Positions 1 to 9,505 of a DNA stretch of 64,000 nt are shown one piece after another (position 1 is the stretch's first letter; each line of letters begins with the position of its first letter). The DNA lies in the NCBI GenBank assembly GCA_016185425.1, contig JACPNQ010000016.1:25668-89667 (forward strand), written 5' to 3'. Made by a program: the position numbers and the translations under genes. The stretch comes from Acidobacteriota bacterium. Its GTDB lineage: Bacteria; Acidobacteriota; Terriglobia; Bryobacterales; Bryobacteraceae. The notes beneath the pieces are model-generated. The model saw only the letters and a list, made by a program, of their open reading frames with translations, was not told the origin of the DNA and ran no database searches.

Positions 1-1
1 T

Positions 2-3000
2 CTACATTGGGACTATTACCGTTACGACGACGCGCTAGCCCGCATCGACGACGGCCGCAAACGACTGAACGACCCGCGTCTATTCGCTTTTGAAGCCGGC
101 GCCATTCATGAGAATCAAGGCAACCTCGCCGCAGCCGCGCGCGAGTATGTTGCGGGTGCGATGGAGCAAGCCGAACAGTCCAACGCTCGCCAGCGGCTGA
201 TCAAAGTTGCGACGCGCGCCGCCTGGCGACAGCCGCTCGATACCGCGCTCAATAACGCCGGCAACGGCGCGAACACTCTAGCCCTGCGCGTGGCGCTGCT
301 CGAATCGCAATCCCGCAAGCAGGATATCGAGAATCTGCTCACACAGGCCATCCAGAACGCGGACACGGAGCTACTCGCCGATATCCGTCAGCACGCGCAG
401 CGGTCCGGATTGACGAATGTCGAGCGCCGCGTGCTCGACCGCGAATATGCTCTCGCCGATCAACCCGCGGCCAAGATGGCGGTACTCGCCGACCGCATTC
501 GATTCGAGGAAGCCGCAAATTCATTGCCCGCGGCCTCGCAAGCTGCCGAAACGCTGCTACGCGAAAACCCGCGCTCCGTCGGCGCGGTACGCACCGCGGT
601 GAACTTCTTCTGGCGCGCAGGGCAGAAGGGACGCGCCGCCGAAATTCTGCTGGCCACGGCGCCGAATGCCTATCCCGAACTGCAACGGCAGTTCCGATTG
701 GAGGCGATTCGCAAGCTCGCCGATTCGGGCGACTACGCACGCGCCCATCGCGAAGCCGCGCCGCTACTCAACGCCGATCCGCTTGACGAAGCCGTCGTCA
801 CTTTGAAGGCCGACGCCTACGCGATGGCGAAGGACGACAGGGCATTGACCGTCTTCTATCGCGATACGCTTGCGGCACTCCAGAAATTGGCACTACCCTC
901 CAAGGCCTATCGCACCGCCACTATCCGCCGCGCCTGGATCCCTGCGCTCATCCGCCTCAATGACTCCACGGGCGCCGCCGACCAGTACATCGAGCTCCTG
1001 AAACAGTTCCCCGAAGACGAGAATCTCCAACGCGAAGCCGCCCGTTTTGCGAGCCCCACTGGACAACGCGACCGAATCACTAGCTATTTCGCTAAGGCCG
1101 AGAGCGACTCTCCGCGCGACGCACGCTGGCCCATCGTCCGCGCCCGCCTGGAGAACGAATTCGGCGATTACAACGCCGCCCTCGCCGCCTGGGGCCGTGC
1201 CGTCGCGCTACGCCCGGAACGTGTCGATCTGCTCAGCAATCGTGCGCATTTGGAAGAGCGCCTGTCACAGTTGGATAAGTCCATCGCCTCGTATCGCAAG
1301 CTCTATGACATCAGTTTTAAGAACCCGCAGTGGCTGGAGGAAGGCGCCCGTGTTCTTGCCCGCCAGGGCAAAACCAACGACTGCGTACAGTGGCTGCGGG
1401 AAGCGTTTGTCGACAACCGGCCGGCGTCGGCCAACAACAACTTGAGTGTCGCCTCACGCCTGCTGGACTGGGGTATGAACGCCGCCGCACTCACCGAAGT
1501 GCGCGCCGCTCTTGCCGCCGCGAACGCAACCACCGATCTCGATCTCGCCGGTGCTCTTTACGCCCGCGCGGCCACACGTTTGCGCCAGTTCGACACTATC
1601 GCGACGACTTTGAATACTAAGGCGGCCGGGATGACTCAGGAGCGCGCCGCCGTCTATCGCCAGCGCTGGATCTCTTCCGCCGCCCTAGCCGCGAAATCGC
1701 TATATACCCCCGAGGAGAGAGTTCGCTTCGGCGCATGGATGGAAGGGCAGCGCGATACGATCAACCCGCGAGTACTCGCCGCCGCTGCGATGGAAGCCGG
1801 CCTCGCCGATACCGCCGCGCGCATCTACGCGCAGGCATTGATGGCAGCACCGGGCGGGCAGCAATCGGGCGAGTACCTATCCGAGCTCATGCGCCTCCAG
1901 CGGAGTCGCCAGCAATTTGGCGAACTCGGCAAGCAGATCGAAGCCTACCATCGCGTGTTCCCGAACAAGGATGAAAAGCTCGGCCTGCTCCGCATGGCAC
2001 GAAACGCTTACTACGCCGCGGGCGACGATGCCGGCGAGTTGCGCATGTTGTCGGGACTGCAGGCCGCTAATTCCATTGGCGACGACGAGCTCGACCGCTA
2101 CTTTGAGCTCAATACCCGCCGAACGCCGGCGAGCATCACCGCTCGCCAGGCACAGAGCGCCGCCTTTATGGACTCGTTGGCGAACTACGCGCTCCGCACC
2201 GCAAAGGCTCCCGTTGTCAACCAGGCCATCGTCAGCCGCCGCACACCGCTCTGGCAGAATGCAACTCGCGCGATTACCGGCCTCTACCTCGGCGAAAACA
2301 CGCCCATCGTCCGCAAGGCATTTCTCGATTCTCTTGGCCCTGAACGCATCGGCGACAAATTGGCGCTTGCCGGCAACCGGGATATCACGCTCGCCGGCGA
2401 TCTGTGGTTCTACTACGCCGGCCGCTATGGTGCGTGGCTCCAGCTTGCCCAGGACACGAACTCTCCCCATTACCTCGCCGCGCTCATCGAGCGCCGCTCC
2501 AACAGTGCCAACGCATATATCGCCTTCGGTGAAGAGTCCGGCGGCGACTCGGCCGAACAAGCTTTCCGCACGGCGCTGATCCTCGATGAACACCAGCCGA
2601 TTGCATATGCCCGCCTCGCCGCTCTCGCTACCGCGAAAGGCGACAAATCGGCCGCCTCTGAACTCTACAAAAAGACCATCGCCGAGCTCCGCTGGTGGCA
2701 GGACAACCGCCGCATTCAGGAGTGGTATTGGGTAGAGGCGGCGCGTGCCATGCGCGAAGGAGGCGCGGCAGGGTTCCGCAACGAACTGCGCGACCCCGTC
2801 GACACGATGATCCGAGGCTACGTCAAACGCAACGGCGCCTACCGTGTCCGTGAACTGTTGGAAGGCGCGTTGGCGTTGTCGGGCGATCCCGCGGCCGGCG
2901 TCCAATGGATCGCCCAGATCGCACGCTCGGCTGCTAATCCCGCCGCCTTCCTCTCGCAGATTAACAGTGAAAACTGGCTCCCCGAGGCCGGCCGTGAATC

Positions 3001-4252
3001 ACTGCTCAAATTGCAGATGGACTTCGCGATCGATGCCTTCAATAAGGCTGCTGGCGAGGAGCGTGCTATGACTCGCGATGCCGCCGGCAATGCACGCATT
3101 CGCTACGCCGGCTATCTCCTCCATCACAATCGCGCCGCCGCCGCGCGGCCCATCGTCGACGCGTTGCTTGCCAATTCCGAGCTGCGCCACCGCCAGGATG
3201 TCTCCGAACTCCGCCTCTTGCTCGCCGTCGCAGAAAGGCGCGTCGACGCCGTTCTCGCCGATCTTCCCAAGGAAGCCGAAACGTTGCGTAATCTCGGCAA
3301 CAGTCTTCGCCGCGCCGGCTACGCGGCCGAGGCGCGCACGGTCCTCTTCGCCTCCTACGAACTCGATCTTAATAAGGGCAACGTCGATTCGGCCATTCCC
3401 GGTCTCGCCGCTCTGCACATCGAAGCCGGCACACCGGAAAGGGCCATTCCGCTGCTCGATGTCTACGTCATGCAGGCCGGTGTCCCCTTCGCCCGCCACC
3501 AGGCAACGGGCGCTCTCCTTCTACGTAATAAGCGCAAGGCCGATGCCGTTCGCTACCTGGAACCGCTTGTAGCGGCCGAACCCTGGAATCACGCCGCGCG
3601 GACACTCCTCGCCGAAGCGCGAGACGACGAAGCCGCAATGAGCGCCATTGCAGCCACCCCCGCCGCCTCCTATGATGACCGCGTCAGCGCGGCGCTCTGG
3701 CTCGGGGCCAACAGACCGAAGACGATTCAATCCGGCTCGGGCGAGATTGATTACCTCGCCGTCAACAACAGCACACCCGAAACCGCCGAACAGCCGCTCT
3801 GGGCCGATGCGCGGCGTATTGCCGCCAACGCGGCGAAGGACAGTTTGACGAAGATCCGGCTCTATCGCGCCGTTCTCGCCATCGATCCCGGCGACGATGC
3901 CTCTGTTTTGAAACTCTTCCGCGTTCTGCTGCAGTCCGGCCGCCCGCGTGAAGCGAGCTCCGCCATTGAGGACCGTGTCCACATTGTCAGTGACCTGGAA
4001 GACCGCGCCCGCTTGGCCGATGCCTACGTCCGCATCAATCAACTCCAACGCGCCATCAATCAGTTCGACCAGATCTTCGACATAGGTCCGCCCGAGCGAA
4101 CCAGCCGCTGGCAGGGCGCCTCCGCTACTGTCCGCGCACAGGCTGCCCGCGACGAACAGAATCAGCGCCGCCGTCCGGTCATCGCCGAGGAGCTCGAGCA
4201 ATCCAATATCGTTAAACCACGACTCATTCCGCCCCAGGGAGGTGCCCGATGA
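2..4252 (+). CDS. Giant TPR-repeat protein, 5'-truncated by window edge
   Basis: The reading frame is open from base 2, and the 53 codons before the first ATG (161) already read as helical repeat sequence, so the true start lies left of the window. At least 1416 residues are visible. They form alanine- and arginine-rich paired helices of roughly 34 residues throughout, typical of tetratricopeptide repeats; no catalytic motif is visible. Such proteins usually act as protein-protein scaffolds. The stop overlaps the next start by 4 nt (ATGA), so it heads an operon with an exported unknown, a PBP-like and a SpoIID-like gene, which suggests a scaffold for envelope or cell-wall work (inference). 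Without the N-terminus, a signal peptide cannot be judged. Confidence 0.8.
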   Translation, partial: LHWDYYRYDDALARIDDGRKRLNDPRLFAFEAGAIHENQGNLAAAAREYVAGAMEQAEQSNARQRLIKVATRAAWRQPLDTALNNAGNGANTLALRVALLESQSRKQDIENLLTQAIQNADTELLADIRQHAQRSGLTNVERRVLDREYALADQPAAKMAVLADRIRFEEAANSLPAASQAAETLLRENPRSVGAVRTAVNFFWRAGQKGRAAEILLATAPNAYPELQRQFRLEAIRKLADSGDYARAHREAAPLLNADPLDEAVVTLKADAYAMAKDDRALTVFYRDTLAALQKLALPSKAYRTATIRRAWIPALIRLNDSTGAADQYIELLKQFPEDENLQREAARFASPTGQRDRITSYFAKAESDSPRDARWPIVRARLENEFGDYNAALAAWGRAVALRPERVDLLSNRAHLEERLSQLDKSIASYRKLYDISFKNPQWLEEGARVLARQGKTNDCVQWLREAFVDNRPASANNNLSVASRLLDWGMNAAALTEVRAALAAANATTDLDLAGALYARAATRLRQFDTIATTLNTKAAGMTQERAAVYRQRWISSAALAAKSLYTPEERVRFGAWMEGQRDTINPRVLAAAAMEAGLADTAARIYAQALMAAPGGQQSGEYLSELMRLQRSRQQFGELGKQIEAYHRVFPNKDEKLGLLRMARNAYYAAGDDAGELRMLSGLQAANSIGDDELDRYFELNTRRTPASITARQAQSAAFMDSLANYALRTAKAPVVNQAIVSRRTPLWQNATRAITGLYLGENTPIVRKAFLDSLGPERIGDKLALAGNRDITLAGDLWFYYAGRYGAWLQLAQDTNSPHYLAALIERRSNSANAYIAFGEESGGDSAEQAFRTALILDEHQPIAYARLAALATAKGDKSAASELYKKTIAELRWWQDNRRIQEWYWVEAARAMREGGAAGFRNELRDPVDTMIRGYVKRNGAYRVRELLEGALALSGDPAAGVQWIAQIARSAANPAAFLSQINSENWLPEAGRESLLKLQMDFAIDAFNKAAGEERAMTRDAAGNARIRYAGYLLHHNRAAAARPIVDALLANSELRHRQDVSELRLLLAVAERRVDAVLADLPKEAETLRNLGNSLRRAGYAAEARTVLFASYELDLNKGNVDSAIPGLAALHIEAGTPERAIPLLDVYVMQAGVPFARHQATGALLLRNKRKADAVRYLEPLVAAEPWNHAARTLLAEARDDEAAMSAIAATPAASYDDRVSAALWLGANRPKTIQSGSGEIDYLAVNNSTPETAEQPLWADARRIAANAAKDSLTKIRLYRAVLAIDPGDDASVLKLFRVLLQSGRPREASSAIEDRVHIVSDLEDRARLADAYVRINQLQRAINQFDQIFDIGPPERTSRWQGASATVRAQAARDEQNQRRRPVIAEELEQSNIVKPRLIPPQGGAR

Positions 4253-5859
4253 AACGCCGCTTGTTGTGGCTGCTCCCCTTGGTCGGCGCCGCAGTCTGGA
4301 TGGTCGCGCAGAACGCCGCGCCCGCCCCGTCGCAGTTGCCGTACTTCCCGCCCGGCGCAATGCTCGCGCTCGACGCACGCGACTTCGGCCAGCTTCTCCG
4401 TGAATGGAATGGATCGCAGGCCAAACGCGACTGGCTCGCCAGCGATGCCTACCGCCAGTTCGCCGTTTCTCGGCTGTCGCAGCGTCTGCGGGAAGCCCAG
4501 CAGGAATTTGCCGATGCGGCCAGCGCCTCCGTCGATATGGACCTCGTTGAGCAACTCGCGGGCGATCGCACTTCCCTCGCGCTCTACAACCCCGGCGACC
4601 TCGAATTCCTCCTCGTCACCCGCATGCCGGAGGCCCGTTTCGCTGGTTCACTATTAGGCCGCAAGCGCGCGGCGCTTTCTCCCCGCAATGCGGCTGGTAC
4701 GCCCTACTTCGTTGCCACAACGGCCGGTTCGCGCCGCGCCGTCGCGTTCTCCATAAGAGGGGAATGGCTCATCGCCGGCACCAGCGAAATGCTGGTTGCG
4801 CAGTGCCTGCAACGCATGGCCGCCAACAGCAATAGCGGCCTCACCGCGGAAGAATGGTACGCCCGCGCCGCGCAGGCCGCCGGCGCGCCCGGCGAACTTC
4901 GTATGGCAGCGAACATTGACGCGCTCTACAACTCGCCTCATTTCCGCAGCTATTGGATCCACCGCAATCGCGCCGAGCTCCTGCCTTACCTCTCCACGAT
5001 CAGCGACCTCGACCGCCAGTCCGCCGCCTGGACCGAACGGCGCGTCCTGGTCCGCAAACAGGCCGTCTCCGTGAACTCCGTCAACGCCGCCAACTGGCCG
5101 CCACTCCTCCGTGCCGTCCCTGCCAGTGCCGGGCTCTATCGCGCATGGTTGCAGCCCGACGCCAATTACGCCGCCGCTCTGTTGGTGCAGAAATTCTTTG
5201 ATCCGATGCCCGGAAGCCGCGCTGTTACCGAATTGGCTCCCGGCGCGGTCAGCATCGGCGAAGCGGGTGAAGAAAACGCCTGGGACGACCGCATCGACGA
5301 AGCGCCGTTCGTTCCCGGCGACACGCGTCCCGATGGCACACGCCTCGCGCAGTGGCTGGCCAACCAGCAATTGACCGGCCTCGTCCATATTCAGGGCACG
5401 CGCGACTCCGTGGACAATGTCTGGATTCACCAGGACACCGGCCTCGTCTTCACGCGAAATGGAAATTGGAATGCGGCCGAAGTGCAGTCGCAGCTCGCGC
5501 CGCTGGGCGCCGCTCCGGTTCAAACTGCGGTGGATGGCAACCGCCTGCTGCTCGCCAACACGGCCGCGCTGCTCACCGCCATGCGTGCCGATTCCGCGAA
5601 TCCGGCGCCCGCCGCCAATGTCCGTTTCACGGGGGTATTCCGTCATGGCAGTGAGCGCACCCGATTCACGCGCTGGATGGCACGCATCGGCCAGCCTACA
5701 TACACGCCTCCTGCCCAAGGTCAGCAGCGCGAACCGCAGTTCCTCGGCGACGTAATCGGCAGCCTGTCGCAGACACTTCGCAACGTGCGCGAACAATCGG
5801 TCACAGCCGCCGATACGGGTGACCGCCTCACGCAGACCATCGTCTATCGAATGCAGTGA
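4249..5859 (+). CDS. Exported protein of unknown function in cell-wall operon
   Basis: 536 residues. The N-terminus (MKRRLLWLLPLVGAAVWMV, then a proline-rich stretch) is a signal peptide or single membrane anchor; the rest is soluble and lacks recognisable catalytic motifs. The segment just after the anchor (PPGAMLALDARDFGQLL) resembles the opening of DUF3352-type exported proteins, but this is only a weak impression. It overlaps the upstream TPR gene by 4 nt and the downstream transpeptidase-like gene by 4 nt, so all three are probably translationally coupled. A periplasmic partner of the TPR and peptidoglycan proteins is plausible but not demonstrated. Confidence 0.7.
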   Translation: MKRRLLWLLPLVGAAVWMVAQNAAPAPSQLPYFPPGAMLALDARDFGQLLREWNGSQAKRDWLASDAYRQFAVSRLSQRLREAQQEFADAASASVDMDLVEQLAGDRTSLALYNPGDLEFLLVTRMPEARFAGSLLGRKRAALSPRNAAGTPYFVATTAGSRRAVAFSIRGEWLIAGTSEMLVAQCLQRMAANSNSGLTAEEWYARAAQAAGAPGELRMAANIDALYNSPHFRSYWIHRNRAELLPYLSTISDLDRQSAAWTERRVLVRKQAVSVNSVNAANWPPLLRAVPASAGLYRAWLQPDANYAAALLVQKFFDPMPGSRAVTELAPGAVSIGEAGEENAWDDRIDEAPFVPGDTRPDGTRLAQWLANQQLTGLVHIQGTRDSVDNVWIHQDTGLVFTRNGNWNAAEVQSQLAPLGAAPVQTAVDGNRLLLANTAALLTAMRADSANPAPAANVRFTGVFRHGSERTRFTRWMARIGQPTYTPPAQGQQREPQFLGDVIGSLSQTLRNVREQSVTAADTGDRLTQTIVYRMQ

Positions 5860-6536
5860 TGCTCTCCCGCCGTTCGCTCCTCGCCGCCGCAGCCTGGCCG
5901 AATCAACCGCCGGCCGAGCGAATTGTGCTCCGCCTCCCTGGCCTGCAAATCGTGCGTACCGATTGGAGCGAAAGGATCGACTCACCCGCACAGCCGGCGA
6001 GCCTCTGGAAGCCCTTCCTTGCCGCCGCCCACACCGGCCCCCCGCCGCGCTACTACTGCGATGGCAGCCAGTGCTGGCTGGGCCGAAGACATGGCTGGCT
6101 CGACTTGCCCGCCGCTCTCTCGCAGTCGTGCAATCAGTGGTTCCATCAACTGTTCGTCACGCTTCCGCGGCCGCTGCCAACGCTGCAAATGTTCGGGCTG
6201 CCTCCGCAATCGGATGCCGATTGGACCCAATGGGCCTGTCCCCCATCCACTCTGGCGCATGCCTTTGCGGAATTGATCGCGCGCCGGATGGATCATCCGC
6301 TCGTTATCGCTGGGCTCCGTCAGGGCGCGGAGCGGGGAACTGCGAAATCTCTCGGCCGCGGCTACCTTGCGAAAACCGGCACAGGCCCGTCGAAGTTCCA
6401 CAGCGGCGACGGCTGGGTGGTCGCCGCCCATCCTGTCGATACGCCCACTTGCCTCGTGCTATATCGCCAACGCGGCATCACCGGAGCGCAAGCCGCCGCC
6501 GCTCTCGCGGCCGAATGGAAGAAGGAGCGCTATTGA
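5856..6536 (+). CDS. Minimal penicillin-binding-protein-like transpeptidase
   Basis: 226 residues. The three signature motifs of the serine transpeptidase/beta-lactamase superfamily occur in order: SLWK at 49-52 (SxxK, acylating serine), SCN at 91-93 (SxN) and KTG at 173-175. The N-terminus (SRRSLLAAAAW) resembles a twin-arginine leader. Class A/B PBPs are much longer; here the first two motifs are only about 40 residues apart and the fold is compressed, so this is either a highly reduced D,D-transpeptidase/carboxypeptidase or a divergent penicilloyl-serine protein. It overlaps the upstream gene by 4 nt and directly abuts a SpoIID-like gene, supporting a peptidoglycan role. Substrate and activity are unproven. 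Confidence 0.7.
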   Translation: MMLSRRSLLAAAAWPNQPPAERIVLRLPGLQIVRTDWSERIDSPAQPASLWKPFLAAAHTGPPPRYYCDGSQCWLGRRHGWLDLPAALSQSCNQWFHQLFVTLPRPLPTLQMFGLPPQSDADWTQWACPPSTLAHAFAELIARRMDHPLVIAGLRQGAERGTAKSLGRGYLAKTGTGPSKFHSGDGWVVAAHPVDTPTCLVLYRQRGITGAQAAAALAAEWKKERY

Positions 6537-7412
6537 ATGTTCCTCGTCAAAGTCGCCCTTCTCACTCTCCTCCACCCGCAGCAAGTCGTTGTCAACGGCA
6601 CGCGCATTGTACGCCAGGGCGCGAAGCTGGAAGTGTCCGGAAACCTCCACAACAAGCTCACCTTCACTGGCAAACTCCTCGTCGCCGTCAACCAGGAATT
6701 CCGCCGCCATTATGTCGGCGAACTCGAGGTCACATCGAAAAATGACGAGCTCCAGCTTCTCCTCAAAACGAACAGCGAAGATCTTGTAGCCGCCATCGTT
6801 AGTGCTGAAAGTCCGCCCGGCGCGCCCCCCGCCGCTCTGGAAGCGCAAGCTATTCTTGCGCGCTCCTGGATCGCGGCTTCGCGGGGCCGCCATGGCCAGT
6901 TCGACCTCTGTGACACCACTCACTGCCAACATTTCAAGGAGCCAGCGCCCGCTGGTGTCAGGGCGGCCAGGAACACGGCGGGCCTCCATCTGGTGTGGCA
7001 AGGGAGACCGTTCGCGCCCGCCTATTCGGCTAGCTGCGGCGGTCGTACCAAAACCGCTGAAGCCATCGGTTGGGACGATCAAGGCAAGTACCCATATTTC
7101 GCCGTCGACTGCCCCATCTGCGTCCGCGACGAACCGCGGTGGACCCGCCGCTTTGACGACGCTGACCTTACCGAAATCCGCGTCCATCCGCACCAGGAGA
7201 GGTTCCGCCTGGCCATCGGCCGCAGGCTTGGGTGGTCCGCGCTCCCCGGCAACAACTATGAAATCGACGGCAGCGAGGTTGTGGGAAAAGGGCAAGGTCA
7301 CGGCCTCGGCTACTGTCAGCGCGGCGGCGCGGGCATGGCGAAACAGGGCGCTTCCGTCGCCGCCATCCTCAACCACTACTTCCCGGGCACGGCTATCATC
7401 AGTAGTCGATGA
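6537..7412 (+). CDS. SpoIID/LytB-domain protein, probable lytic transglycosylase
   Basis: 291 residues with a hydrophobic N-terminus. The SpoIID signatures are present: a glutamate (E91) followed by a PPAALEAQAILARSW-type helix, the CDTTHCQHF segment, YSASCGGRT, and the C-terminal GHGLGYCQRGGAGMA motif. In sporulating Firmicutes SpoIID cleaves glycan strands lacking stem peptides; in Gram-negatives related proteins bind or trim denuded glycans at division sites. E91 aligns with the catalytic glutamate. The start abuts the stop of the PBP-like gene and the stop overlaps the following hydrolase start (ATGA), so the five genes from base 2 to 9499 appear to be one transcription unit. Confidence 0.85.
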   Translation: MFLVKVALLTLLHPQQVVVNGTRIVRQGAKLEVSGNLHNKLTFTGKLLVAVNQEFRRHYVGELEVTSKNDELQLLLKTNSEDLVAAIVSAESPPGAPPAALEAQAILARSWIAASRGRHGQFDLCDTTHCQHFKEPAPAGVRAARNTAGLHLVWQGRPFAPAYSASCGGRTKTAEAIGWDDQGKYPYFAVDCPICVRDEPRWTRRFDDADLTEIRVHPHQERFRLAIGRRLGWSALPGNNYEIDGSEVVGKGQGHGLGYCQRGGAGMAKQGASVAAILNHYFPGTAIISSR

Positions 7413-9499
7413 TTCTGTCGACGCTCCTCCTCGCCGCCGCTCTGCCTGGCACCGAAGCGCTCACTCGCGAAGGCGATCTCGCCCTGCAAATGGTCGATGG
7501 CATTGACCGCTACCTCGCCCGTCGTATCCAAAACGACCGGCCCTCCGCACCTCCCGGCCGCGACCGTTTCCGCCGCATCATCGGCCTCGCCGACGCCCGT
7601 CTGCCCAATATCGAACTTACGCGCCGCGCCCAACTCGCCTCCACCCGCGCTTATGACATCCACGCCGTCCGCTGGTCCGTCTTTGAAAACGTCGATGCCG
7701 ATGGCCTTCTTATCGAACCCAAAGAGCAAGCCACTTGCCTCGCCGTCGCCATTCCGGACGCGGATCAGACACCCGAAGCAGTCGCTCAGTTCTACGCGGT
7801 GCGCCTGGCTGAGAACGGTTGCCGCACGCTTATTCCTACGCTCATCGACCGCCACGACGAATGGTCCGGCAATCCAGCCATTCGCATGACCAACCAGCCG
7901 CACCGCGAATACATCTATCGAATGGCTTATCAGGCCGGCCGCCACATCATCGGCTACGAGGTGCAAAAGGTACTCGCCGCCGTCGACTGGCTCAAAGCCG
8001 CCCACCCCCAACTCCCTGTCCTTGTCTCGGGCTACGGCGAAGGCGGACTCATCGCCTTCTACTCCGCCGCCGTCGATGAGCGTATCCAAACCACAGTCGT
8101 CAGCGGCTACTTTCGCAATCGCCGGACTATCCATAACGAGCCCATCTACCGCAACGTGTGGTCGCTTCTCCCCAACTATGGCGACGCCGAAATCGCCCGC
8201 CTCATCGCACCGCGCAAGCTCATCATCGAGGCCCAGCGTCATCCCAACGTGCAAGGCCCTCCGGCCGCGCGCGCGGGCCGCCTTGGCGCCGCTCCCGGTA
8301 GCATCACCACTCCCGCTATCGAAGAAGTCCGGGCGGAGATCCAGCGCGCCAACGCCGCCAACATCACCCTCATCGAAAAGCCCGGCGAAGCGACGCTCCA
8401 AGCATTCCTGGGCCGCGATCCGAAACCGCCGGGCACTCCACCAACGCTTCCCAAGACCGATCGAATGGAGCGCCAGTTCCGTCAACTTGTGGAGTTCACC
8501 CAGCGCACTGTCCGCAATGCGGAGCGCGCTCGCAAACAATACTGGTCCAAAGCCGATCTGACCTCTCCCTCCGCCTGGGCCAACACGCGCGGGTACTACG
8601 AGGAACAGTTCCAGACCGAGATCATCGGCCGCCTGCCGAAGCCCGCCGGCGCGCCGAAACCGGAAACGCGCCCGATCTATGATTCACATCTCTTCGAAGG
8701 CTACGAAGTCTACCTCCCCGTTTACGACGAAGTGTTCGCCTACGGTGTGCTGCTGATCCCGAAAGGCATGAAGCCCGGCGAACGGCGTCCACTCGTCATT
8801 GCGCAGCACGGGCTGGAGGGCCGCCCGCAGGAAATCATCCAACCCACCATTCCTGGCGAAATGCGCACCTACCAGCGCTTCGCTGCCCGGCTCGCCGAGC
8901 GCGGCTTCATTGTCTTCGCCCCGCAGAATCCCTATATCCATGGCGAGAAATTCCGGCAGCTTTGCCGCAAGGGTGACCCACTGCAAATAGGCCTCTTCGC
9001 CTTCATTGGCGCTCAATACTCCCGCGCCATCGACTGGCTGGAAACTCTGCCCTTCGTCGACAAAGACCGCATCGGCTTCTATGGGCTCAGCTACGGCGGT
9101 GCTACCGCCGTTCGCGTCCCTGCGATGGAGCCGCGTATTAAGGCAGTTATCTGTTCCGGCAATTTCAATGAATGGTCCTGGAAGATCACCACCGAAGAGC
9201 ATCCCTTCACCTACCAATTCACGCGCGAGTACGAGATCTACGAGTTCAACCAGACCAATACCTTCGGTCATGCGGAAATGGCAACGCTCATCGCCCCGCG
9301 TCCGTTCTTTGTCGAGCGAGGCCACTCCGATGGCGTCGGCATCGACGAGTGGGTTTCCTATGAATACGCGAAAGTGCGCCGCCTCTACGCGCAATGGCAA
9401 ATTGGCGATCGCACCGGCATCGAGTTCTTCAACGGAGTGCATCAGATCTGGGGCCACGGCGCATTTGAGTTTCTGCACCGGCACCTCCAGTGGCCTTAG
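7409..9499 (+). CDS. Two-domain alpha/beta hydrolase (dienelactone/acetyl-xylan-esterase-like)
   Basis: 696 residues with a short hydrophobic leader. Two alpha/beta-hydrolase halves are visible. The C-terminal half carries an intact nucleophile elbow GLSYGG (Ser561) followed by GNFNEW, and late DGVGIDEW and GVHQIWGHG segments that can supply the acid and histidine. In the N-terminal half the equivalent elbow is GYGEG (208-212), with glycine where the nucleophile should be, so that half looks non-catalytic. Similar large hydrolases are common in acidobacteria and planctomycetes and are often annotated as acetyl xylan esterase or dienelactone hydrolase. It overlaps the SpoIID gene by 4 nt; a link to cell-wall or exopolysaccharide ester removal is inference. 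Confidence 0.75.
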   Translation: MILSTLLLAAALPGTEALTREGDLALQMVDGIDRYLARRIQNDRPSAPPGRDRFRRIIGLADARLPNIELTRRAQLASTRAYDIHAVRWSVFENVDADGLLIEPKEQATCLAVAIPDADQTPEAVAQFYAVRLAENGCRTLIPTLIDRHDEWSGNPAIRMTNQPHREYIYRMAYQAGRHIIGYEVQKVLAAVDWLKAAHPQLPVLVSGYGEGGLIAFYSAAVDERIQTTVVSGYFRNRRTIHNEPIYRNVWSLLPNYGDAEIARLIAPRKLIIEAQRHPNVQGPPAARAGRLGAAPGSITTPAIEEVRAEIQRANAANITLIEKPGEATLQAFLGRDPKPPGTPPTLPKTDRMERQFRQLVEFTQRTVRNAERARKQYWSKADLTSPSAWANTRGYYEEQFQTEIIGRLPKPAGAPKPETRPIYDSHLFEGYEVYLPVYDEVFAYGVLLIPKGMKPGERRPLVIAQHGLEGRPQEIIQPTIPGEMRTYQRFAARLAERGFIVFAPQNPYIHGEKFRQLCRKGDPLQIGLFAFIGAQYSRAIDWLETLPFVDKDRIGFYGLSYGGATAVRVPAMEPRIKAVICSGNFNEWSWKITTEEHPFTYQFTREYEIYEFNQTNTFGHAEMATLIAPRPFFVERGHSDGVGIDEWVSYEYAKVRRLYAQWQIGDRTGIEFFNGVHQIWGHGAFEFLHRHLQWP

Positions 9500-9505
9500 C
9501 CCCGC

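Noticed and set aside
1877..2905. 342-residue minus-strand open frame inside the TPR gene
   Set aside because: Antisense shadow; the + frame is continuous over 4.2 kb with repeat structure.
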